This document shows, piece after piece, positions 7,168 through 12,843 of a stretch of 12,843 nucleotides of DNA. The number at the start of each line of letters is the position of its first letter. Position 1 is the first letter of the stretch. A program made the position numbers and the translations under genes. The notes under the pieces are model-generated. The model was not told the origin of the DNA and ran no database searches. It was given only the letters and a program-made list of their open reading frames with translations. This DNA is from Hyphomicrobiales bacterium (lineage in GTDB: Bacteria; Pseudomonadota; Alphaproteobacteria; Rhizobiales; Xanthobacteraceae): contig JAFKKQ010000370.1 of assembly GCA_017304505.1 (NCBI GenBank), positions 1 through 12,843 on the forward strand, in the 5' to 3' direction.

Positions 7168-8636
7168 TTGCTGGGCCAGACCGGGGCACAAAGGCTGCGC
7201 CAATGGATCGGCCGCGCCGCGGCGAGCGATCCCGACAAGGCGTTCATCGTTTCGGCCGATGACGGCCGGACCATCAGCTATGGCCAGTTGCGCGATCTGA
7301 CGCGCCGCATGGCGGGTTATCTGCGCGGTCGCGGCATCGGCGCCAACGATCGTATCGCACTCCTGTCAGGCAATTCCATCGAACACCTGGCAACGTATTT
7401 CGGCGTGATGGCCTATGGCGCGACGGTTTGCACCGTGCACGTCGAGATGAACCGCAACCAGCTCGACAACATCATTCCGTTGCTCAAGCCTCGCCTCATC
7501 CTCTGCGAGGAGGGGCTCGGCCTCGACGACATTCTCGCGGCAGCCGAAGCGCCATGCCTGCCTCTCGGCGCATGGGACAGCCGGCGCGGCGATGGCTTCT
7601 TCGCGCAGGTGAATCGTTGCGACCCGGCCGATGCCGCGGTCCCGGCGCAGGACGACGACCGCGCGGTCATATTGTTTACGTCGGGAACGAGTGCACGGCC
7701 GAAGGGCGTGGTGCTGAGCTACCGCGAACTTCTGTCCAATGCCGGCCCGACGGTGGACGGCTTCGGCCTCACGGCGCAGGACCGAATCTACGATTTCCGT
7801 TCGTTCAACTGGTGCTCGGCGCAGACGTTCAGCGCCATGCCGACGCTGGCGCGCGGCGCGACATTGATTCTTGGGCGCAAGTTTTCGCGCAGCCGTTTCT
7901 TCGAGCATATCCGCCGCCACCGCGCGACCGTGGCCGCGGGCAACCCGACGACCATCGGCATCCTGCTCAACGGCGATACGCCGCTCGACGCGCCCGACCT
8001 GCCCACGCTGCGCTTCATGACCTCAAGCTCCGCGCCGCTCCTGGTCGAAGAGTGGCGGCGCTTCGAGGAGCATTTCGGTATTCGCGTGGCGCAAGGTTAT
8101 GGCTGCAGCGAGATCGGCTGGATCGCGGCGCAGCCGGGCGAGCGGCGGCGTCTCGGCACGGTCGGGCGGCCGCATGGCTATCACCGACTGACGATTGTGG
8201 ATGGCGAAGGGCATTCGTTGAAGGCCGGCGAGGCCGGCGCGGTCGAACTCGGCGGATTGGACGACAATCCCTATCGCACCCTCGGCGACGACGGCGCGAT
8301 CCGCGTCGATTGCCGCGGCCGGATGAAGACCGGCGATCTCGGCTTTCTCGATGACGATGGCTATCTGCATCTCACCGGGCGGGCGAAAGATCTCATCATC
8401 CGCGGTGGCGTGAACATTTCGCCGGTTGAGATCGACACCGTGCTGATGCGCCAGCCCGAGGTGGTCGAGGTCGCGACCGTCGGCGTGCCGGAATCTTGAG
8501 CCGTTGCGCCGCCTCGCTACCTGCGTTCAAAGCGCCGAAGCGGATCGTCTTGAGCGGGGAATTGCCGAAGACGGAACGCGGCAAGCTCGATCGCAAGGCG
8601 CTGGTGGAGCGCTGGCGCCGGGAGGCGGAAGGCTGA
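7168..8636 (+). pseudogene. Acyl-CoA synthetase (AMP-binding), broken by deletion and frameshift in its C-terminal domain
   Basis: From TTG 7168 the frame runs 443 codons to TGA at 8497-8499. Class I adenylate-forming motifs, numbered from the TTG, are the P-loop TSGTSARPKG (171-180), YGCSE (311-315), TGD (388-390) and GRAKDLIIRGG (404-414). The frame ends abruptly at VATVGVPES. The rest of the family's C-terminal domain continues in another frame from about 8502 to TGA 8634-8636: CAASLPAFKAPKRIV, then LPKTERGKLDRKAL with the expected catalytic lysine (A10 region). About 25-30 residues that normally join these two parts are missing, so a deletion of roughly 80 bp also shifted the frame. The truncated product would lack the A10 lysine needed for efficient adenylation. 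It is divergent from the GGT-M24 operon, suggesting it once activated a product of that pathway. A sequencing error alone would not explain the missing residues. Confidence 0.75.
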
Positions 8637-8651
8637 TGCGGGAAGCGCGTG

Positions 8652-10595
8652 TCAGCCATGGATCAACTGCGCCAGCGCCCGGCTCAGCTCGTGCATCTGG
8701 TAGGGCTTCCGGAGAATGGAAAAATCGGAGCTCACGTTGCGGGCGGCTTCGCTGTAGCCCGTCGCCAGCAGGATCGGCAGCGAGGGGTATTTCTGCTTGA
8801 TCAAGCGCGCCAGCCCGAGCCCGTCGAGGCGGCCTGGCATGACGATATCGCTGAACACCAGGTCCACCCCGTTCTTTTCGATTTCCTCCAGCGCGGTCTC
8901 GGCGTTGGGGGCCCATCGGACGGAATAGCCGAGCTGTTCGAGAAGCCCGGCGCTGGCGCTTGCAACATCGGGGTTGTCTTCAACCAGCAGCACCGTGCCG
9001 GTTCGCGCTCGCGCCGCGTCGACCGCGCCGGCGGCAGTGCCCGACGAACCGTCGGATGCGCGCGGAAGGTATATCGTGAACGTCGTGCCTTGTCCGAGCG
9101 TGCTGTCGATCCTGATCGTGCCTCCCGCCTGATGCGCGAAGCCGTGCACCTGCGAAAGTCCGAGGCCCGTTCCTTTGCCTACCGGCTTGGTCGTGAAGAA
9201 CGGATCGAACACGTGGTCGACGACATCGGCCGGAATACCGACGCCGGTGTCTTTAACGGTGATGGCGACGTAATCGCCGGAGGGAATACTGTCTCCCTCT
9301 TGAATTGCGACGTTCTTGGCGCTGAGCGTCACCAGGCCGCCGTCCGGCATGGCATCGCGCGCATTGATGACGAGATTGACGAGCGCGATTTCGAACTCGC
9401 TGACATCGACGGTCACCGGCCACACGTCCAGGGTGAAATCGAACACCATCCCAATGCTGCCGCCGAGTCCACTTGCCAGAACTTCGCGGATCGAGTCGGC
9501 GTGGTGACGGACATTGATCGTTTCGGGATTGACGCGCTGGCGTCGTGAAAACGTCAGCAACTGGCGCGTCAGGGCGGCCCCTCGTTGGGCTGCAACTTCG
9601 ATCGCGTGCGCGGCGCGTGCCGCCTTTGGGTCGTTTGCGGCGATTTTCTTCAAGCGGTGAATGTGACCGGTCACCACCATGAGAAGATTGTTGAAATCGT
9701 GCGCGACACCGCCGGTGAGTTGGCCGAGCGCATCCATCTTTTGCGACTCGGCCAGTTGCTTCTGCACTTTTTCGAGGTTTGTCTGCGCGTTGCGGCGCTC
9801 GGTGATATCGCGGGTGATTTTCGCAAACCCAATCAGCGATCCGTCTTCGTCACGGATGGCGTCAATAAGGACACTGGCCCAGAAAAAGGAGCCGTCCTTG
9901 CGGACGCGCCAGCCCTCTTCTTCGTAGCGGCCGGTTTCCCTTGCGATGGACAGCGCCCTTGCCGGGCGGCCGGCGGCCCGATCGGAGTCGGTGTAAAAGC
10001 GCGAGAAGTGCTGCCCGATGATTTCACCCGGCGCATAGCCTTTGATTCGCTGGCCGCCGGCGTTCCAGCTCGATACGTAGCCGTTGGGGTCGAGCATAAA
10101 GAGCGCGTAGTCGGTTACGCCGCTCACCAGCAAACGGAAATGCCGCTCGCTGTCTTGCAGCGCGCTGTGGGCCTTCTGCCGCTCCGTGATGTCGCGGATG
10201 ATCTGGGCGAAGCCGATCAGGTTGCCGTCTTCGTAAATGGCGTTGATGACGATGGTGGCGAGGAAGCGCGTTCCATCCTTGCGGACCTGCCAGCCTTCGG
10301 TTGCGACCTTTCCGTTGGACCTTGCCGTTTCGAGGAACTGGGCCGGCATGCCGGCCTTGCGGTCTTCCGGCGTGAAAAACCGGCTGAAGGAACAGCCGAC
10401 AATTTCGGTGGCACTATAGCCGATGATACGCTCGGCGCCGGCATTCCAATTGGTCACGGTCCCGTCGGGATCGACCATGTAGATGGCATAGTCGGTCACC
10501 CCTTCGACCAGCAGCCGGAACCGCCGTTCGCTTTCAAAGAGTTGTTTTGACGCTGAATCCGCGGTCTTTTCGAGCTTGGCCCGCTTTGCTCTCAT
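8652..10595 (-). CDS. Soluble hybrid sensor histidine kinase, PAS-PAS-HisKA-HATPase-REC
   Basis: A 647-residue protein. Two tandem PAS domains (about 20-140 and 147-268) are strongly alike: each has FRLLV.GVTDYA near the start and ends in RDITER. They are followed by HisKA with the phospho-acceptor His299 in [11 protein letters not shown]. The HATPase domain has an N-box around N407 and N411, DTGVGIP at 449-455 and GKGTGLGLS at 473-481. A C-terminal receiver domain (about 533-645) has acidic ED at 539-540, the phospho-acceptor Asp583 in FSDIVMPG, and Lys630. There is no transmembrane segment, so it senses a cytoplasmic signal; no heme- or flavin-binding signature was recognised. AAGGG precedes the ATG at 10595. 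The gene ends 15 bp from the convergent ligase remnant. No response regulator gene is adjacent, so it is an orphan hybrid kinase with unknown output. Confidence 0.93.
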   Translation of the reverse strand: MRAKRAKLEKTADSASKQLFESERRFRLLVEGVTDYAIYMVDPDGTVTNWNAGAERIIGYSATEIVGCSFSRFFTPEDRKAGMPAQFLETARSNGKVATEGWQVRKDGTRFLATIVINAIYEDGNLIGFAQIIRDITERQKAHSALQDSERHFRLLVSGVTDYALFMLDPNGYVSSWNAGGQRIKGYAPGEIIGQHFSRFYTDSDRAAGRPARALSIARETGRYEEEGWRVRKDGSFFWASVLIDAIRDEDGSLIGFAKITRDITERRNAQTNLEKVQKQLAESQKMDALGQLTGGVAHDFNNLLMVVTGHIHRLKKIAANDPKAARAAHAIEVAAQRGAALTRQLLTFSRRQRVNPETINVRHHADSIREVLASGLGGSIGMVFDFTLDVWPVTVDVSEFEIALVNLVINARDAMPDGGLVTLSAKNVAIQEGDSIPSGDYVAITVKDTGVGIPADVVDHVFDPFFTTKPVGKGTGLGLSQVHGFAHQAGGTIRIDSTLGQGTTFTIYLPRASDGSSGTAAGAVDAARARTGTVLLVEDNPDVASASAGLLEQLGYSVRWAPNAETALEEIEKNGVDLVFSDIVMPGRLDGLGLARLIKQKYPSLPILLATGYSEAARNVSSDFSILRKPYQMHELSRALAQLIHG

Positions 10596-10621
10596 TAAGA
10601 ACGACCCTTGCCCGGTTCACT

Positions 10622-10640
10622 CCCAACTCGTCCTGTTGGG
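10622..10640. repeat. Short inverted repeat upstream of the kinase
   Basis: cccaac (10622-10627) and gttggg (10635-10640) pair around a 7-nt loop, 27-45 nt upstream of the kinase ATG. It could be a leader hairpin or operator, or may be chance. Confidence 0.3.
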
Positions 10641-10700
10641 AAAGGTTCCGGCAAGCTCGTCGGACATCGGTAAGGTTCGGGCGGCCGGCCAGGCGTTCCT

Positions 10701-10760
10701 GCAGAATTTGCACCTGCAGGATTTGCACTTGCGGGATTTGCACCTGGCAGATTTGTAATG
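10701..10760. repeat. 15-bp tandem repeat, about four units, upstream of the kinase
   Basis: Units are gcagaatttgcacct (10701-10715), gcaggatttgcactt (10716-10730), gcgggatttgcacct (10731-10745) and a degenerate fourth copy at 10746-10760. The first three share a TTTGCAC core every 15 bp. They lie 106-165 nt upstream of the kinase start, in the 288-bp gap 10596-10883 that holds no convincing gene. They could be repeated regulator-binding sites or a small variable-number tandem repeat. Confidence 0.7.
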
Positions 10761-10806
10761 GGAAATGCATCGGGATCGAACGGCGGCCGTCCTGAAGCGG
10801 GGCAGA

Positions 10807-10852
10807 TAAAAAGGCAACGCCGGCCTCAAGGCAAAGCTTGAAGCCGGCGTTG
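10807..10852 (-). terminator. Rho-independent terminator of the UbiD-family gene
   Basis: The arms caacgccggcctcaag (10815-10830) and cttgaagccggcgttg (10837-10852) form a 16-bp, GC-rich stem with one mismatch and a 6-nt loop. Reading the minus strand, the stem is followed within 2 nt by TTTTTAT (10812-10806). It lies 31 nt beyond the UbiD stop and separates that gene from the kinase downstream. Confidence 0.85.
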
Positions 10853-10863
10853 TGATTTGGAAA

Positions 10864-10877
10864 TCGTCCGCGGACGA
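10864..10877. repeat. Perfect 14-bp palindrome between UbiD stop and terminator
   Basis: TCGTCCGCGGACGA is self-complementary. It lies just ahead of the intrinsic terminator in the UbiD transcript. It may be an accessory element or a chance GC-rich palindrome. Confidence 0.35.
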
Positions 10878-10883
10878 CCGGCG

Positions 10884-12461
10884 TCAGCGCCCCGTGCGCG
10901 CCAGTGAATTTACCCAGCCGACCATGCGCGCCTTGGCGTTCTCGATATCCTTTTTGGTGAAGAAGTCCTCCGGCTTCACCTTGTCGACCGGATACACCGG
11001 GCGCAGGAAGTCGCTCTCGTAGCCGAACGGCACGGTGGCGTCGATGCCAAGCCCGCCCTCGAACCGGGTGTTGGACGCCGTCCACTGCTGGCCGCCCGCG
11101 GTCATGCGCTCCGCCGGCATGAAGGTCTGGCCGCGGCCGCCGGGGATCGGGTTGAGGATGTCGGTCTGCGGATTGACGCGCGTGGTCAGCGCCCACATCA
11201 CGTCGTCCATCGAGTAAGGATCGACGTCCTCGCTCACCGCGATGGCGAGCCGCATGCCCTGCGAGCATGACAGCGCTGCGCCGAGGAAGTTGCGCTGCCA
11301 GCCTTCATCGATCTGGTGGCGCTTCTTCACCTGGATGATGCAGCCGCCCCAGTCGGTCATCGAATAGGGGATTACAACGTCCTGGACGATGCCGGGCTGC
11401 AAACGGTTGCACAGTTCGAAGATGGTCGCCTCGCGCACCGTGGTGTCGATGTTGTGGTCGTCGAGCATGTGGACGCCGAGCGCGAACACAATCGGCTTGC
11501 TCGCGGGCTTGCGCATCGTCACCGCGGTGACGTGGAAGGTCGGCGCCTTGTAGGACTTGCCCATGTAGCCCGCCCACTCGGGATGGAAGTGGTGGCGGCC
11601 CTGCACGCCGGAATCCTCCGCCTCCTTGGTCTCGAAACGGCGGTCCTTCGGATTGACGTAGCCTTCAAGCACGATCTCGGCGTCGGCGAGCGCCATCGCA
11701 TCGACGGTGCGCGCCTTGACGAGGCGGACGGGCGAGCCCTGCACCGCGCCGGCGATGCCGATCTCGTCGCAGCCCTGTGGCATGATGGCGTAGCCGAAGG
11801 CCGCGCCTGCCAGCAATGTACAGACTGGCGGCACGCCGAAGCACATGGTGATCGGCACCGGCTGGTCTTCCTTGTAGTACTTGTTGACCACCTGCCACAT
11901 GTGCGAGCCGGGCGAGATCTGGAACGTGCCGACATTGCCCCAGCGGAAATTCATCCTGTTGTAGCCGAGGTCGGAGCCGCCATCGAACTGCTCGCCCGTG
12001 ACGCAGCGGATGCCCGAGCCGACCGTCAGTTCCGGTTCATAGGTCGTGTGCCGGATCGGCACCATGTATTCGTTGACGTCCTTCGGGTTCTCGATCACCA
12101 CCTCCTGGCACGGCGCGTCGGCTTGCGCGATCTCGACTGGCTTAAGGGGGTGCGAGAGCGCATGCGCGAGCTTGCGCGTGCGGTCGGCATCGTCGCTCCA
12201 ACCGAACATCTTGTTGATGACGTTCATGTCGCCGAACAGGTTGGTGAGCAGGCGGTGGTTCGGCTTGCCCTTCACATTGTTGAACAGGATGGGGCATGCG
12301 CCATCGAGGTGCTTCTGCAGGCCGGTGAGTTGAAGATCGGGGTCGACGGTCTTGTCGGTCTCGATCAGGTCACCCTGCGCCTTGAGCCACTCGAGTGTGT
12401 CGCGCAGGCTGGTGGGGCGCTCCACCACGTTCATCTTGTCGTTGCGGACGGCCTTTTGCAT
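10884..12461 (-). CDS. UbiD-family prenylated-FMN-dependent decarboxylase
   Basis: A 525-residue protein of usual UbiD length. The cofactor/metal region reads NRMNFRWGNVGTF (168-180), giving N168 and R173, then SPGSH with H187. CDEIGIAGAVQG (231-242) gives E233, and AEIVLEGYV (261-269) gives E262 and E266. These match the Asn/Arg, His, Glu and acidic positions known for fungal Fdc1, so an active prFMN- and metal-binding enzyme is expected. UbiD enzymes reversibly decarboxylate aromatic or unsaturated acids in the cytoplasm; this sequence does not reveal which one. It is not obviously the ubiquinone-pathway UbiD, because its neighbour is a divergent MarR-type regulator, typical of inducible aromatic catabolism. 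No UbiX prenyltransferase gene is in the window. AGAGGAG lies 9 nt before ATG 12461, supporting this start over the Met at residue 10. A strong terminator follows. Confidence 0.93.
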   Translation of the reverse strand: MQKAVRNDKMNVVERPTSLRDTLEWLKAQGDLIETDKTVDPDLQLTGLQKHLDGACPILFNNVKGKPNHRLLTNLFGDMNVINKMFGWSDDADRTRKLAHALSHPLKPVEIAQADAPCQEVVIENPKDVNEYMVPIRHTTYEPELTVGSGIRCVTGEQFDGGSDLGYNRMNFRWGNVGTFQISPGSHMWQVVNKYYKEDQPVPITMCFGVPPVCTLLAGAAFGYAIMPQGCDEIGIAGAVQGSPVRLVKARTVDAMALADAEIVLEGYVNPKDRRFETKEAEDSGVQGRHHFHPEWAGYMGKSYKAPTFHVTAVTMRKPASKPIVFALGVHMLDDHNIDTTVREATIFELCNRLQPGIVQDVVIPYSMTDWGGCIIQVKKRHQIDEGWQRNFLGAALSCSQGMRLAIAVSEDVDPYSMDDVMWALTTRVNPQTDILNPIPGGRGQTFMPAERMTAGGQQWTASNTRFEGGLGIDATVPFGYESDFLRPVYPVDKVKPEDFFTKKDIENAKARMVGWVNSLARTGR

Positions 12462-12599
12462 TGCGTGACGCTCCTCTGAATCGAACGGTTATGGATCGCA
12501 ACGGCGTGGATCGGTCCGGTCCGGCTTGGCCGCCACGCGGGATGGCGCCTGAAACCGGATGGCATTGCATAGCTTTCTAAGTATTATTGGCATGGGCTC

Positions 12600-12627
12600 G
12601 TGGCTGTCAACGCGGGCCGGGAGCCAC
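12600..12627. promoter_or_regulatory. Inverted repeat in the UbiD-MarR divergent region
   Basis: GTGGCT (12600-12605) and AGCCAC (12622-12627) form an interrupted inverted repeat. Its right half overlaps the MarR gene's ribosome binding site GGGAG (12619-12623). A MarR-type autoregulatory operator would be expected somewhere in the gap 12462-12633. The AT-rich patch 12569-12588 (with TATTAT at 12582-12587) is the other candidate. No convincing -35/-10 pair was found on either strand. Confidence 0.25.
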
Positions 12628-12633
12628 AATCGC

Positions 12634-12843
12634 ATGACAATGCGGCGAAAAGCGAACGGCATGGATCGCGGGCGGTATGGCCGGGAGACCGATTTTTCGC
12701 TCGGCGGAAGCGTCGGCTATCTTGTGCGCGACGCCAACCGCGCGTTCCAGCGCCTTCTGGAAAAGCGAGTCGCACCGCACGGCGTCACCCGCGGCCAGTG
12801 GTATTTCCTCCGCGCTCTGTGGGTCGAAGACGGTCTGTCGCAG
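12634..12843 (+). CDS. MarR-family transcriptional regulator, C-terminus cut by window edge
   Basis: Seventy codons are open from ATG 12634 to the right edge. GGAKx-like basic N-terminal residues (MTMRRKANGM) are followed by SVGYLVRDANRAFQRLLEKR (26-45) and VAPHGVTRGQWYFLRALW (46-63). This is the usual first two helices of a MarR regulator, ending where the winged helix-turn-helix would begin. The family forms dimers that repress a divergent operon until a small, often aromatic, ligand binds. Here the divergent gene encodes a UbiD-family decarboxylase, its likely target. GGGAG precedes ATG 12634 by 10 nt; ATGs at 12640 and 12661 are in frame but less well placed. The DNA-binding part is outside the window, so the family call rests on the N-terminal third. 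Confidence 0.75.
   Translation, partial: MTMRRKANGMDRGRYGRETDFSLGGSVGYLVRDANRAFQRLLEKRVAPHGVTRGQWYFLRALWVEDGLSQ

Noticed and set aside
7034..7189. 52-residue N-terminal extension of the GGT-family protein
   Set aside because: No conserved motif or signal peptide, overlaps the divergent ligase start and promoter; ATG 7033 has its own ribosome binding site.
5666..7300. Plus-strand frame of 544 codons over the GGT-family gene
   Set aside because: Antisense artefact; runs through the divergent promoter region into the ligase gene.
8649..10550. Plus-strand frames over the hybrid kinase
   Set aside because: Opposite a complete PAS-PAS-HisKA-HATPase-REC protein; their translations match nothing recognisable.
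10576..10758. Plus-strand 60-codon frame ending in pentapeptide-like NLHLQ DLHLR DLHLA
   Set aside because: The pattern follows from a 15-bp DNA repeat read in one frame; too few repeats and most of the frame is antisense leader DNA.
10534..11268. Minus-strand frame with QVQIL/QVQIP repeats
   Set aside because: Overlaps UbiD in another frame and crosses its terminator; the repeats merely translate the 15-bp DNA array.

Overview
The window looks like chromosomal DNA of a GC-rich alphaproteobacterium of the Hyphomicrobiales (Bradyrhizobium/Rhodopseudomonas/Xanthobacteraceae type). This is inferred from codon use, the tandem-PAS hybrid kinase, a CtrA-like box and clustered GANTC sites; no marker gene fixes the genus. 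I see no rRNA, tRNA, CRISPR array, insertion sequence or phage gene. Most of the window is ordinary metabolic and surface-polysaccharide content. The points of interest are altered active sites, a broken ligase gene and several unusual non-coding elements.

Region 1 (1-3840) is a surface-polysaccharide module. Two BioF2-like (CelD/BcsL type) acyltransferases are divergently transcribed: one runs off the left edge on the minus strand (start at 869) and the other is complete on the plus strand (1142-2368). The second converges on a 12-helix Wzx-type flippase (3840 to 2464, minus). Between the convergent genes is a perfect 13-bp hairpin carrying four GANTC sites. A perfect TTAA-N7-TTAA box lies just upstream of the flippase.

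Region 2 (3919-8636) is catabolic. A GGT-family Ntn hydrolase (7033 to 5240) and a creatinase-like M24 protein (5223 to 3919) form a tight two-gene minus-strand operon. Both keep the family fold and the central catalytic residue but lack residues expected for classical GGT or metallopeptidase activity. Divergent from them is an acyl-CoA synthetase gene (7168-8636, TTG start) whose C-terminal domain is broken by an internal deletion plus frameshift, so it is probably a pseudogene.

Region 3 (8652-10883) holds a soluble PAS-PAS-HisKA-HATPase-REC hybrid kinase. It is followed upstream by a 288-bp non-coding stretch with 15-bp tandem repeats, two palindromes and a clear intrinsic terminator belonging to the next gene.

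Region 4 (10884-12843) holds a UbiD-family prFMN decarboxylase (minus) divergent from the start of a MarR-family regulator (plus, cut by the right edge). This is a common arrangement for an inducible aromatic-acid decarboxylase, although the substrate cannot be read from the sequence.
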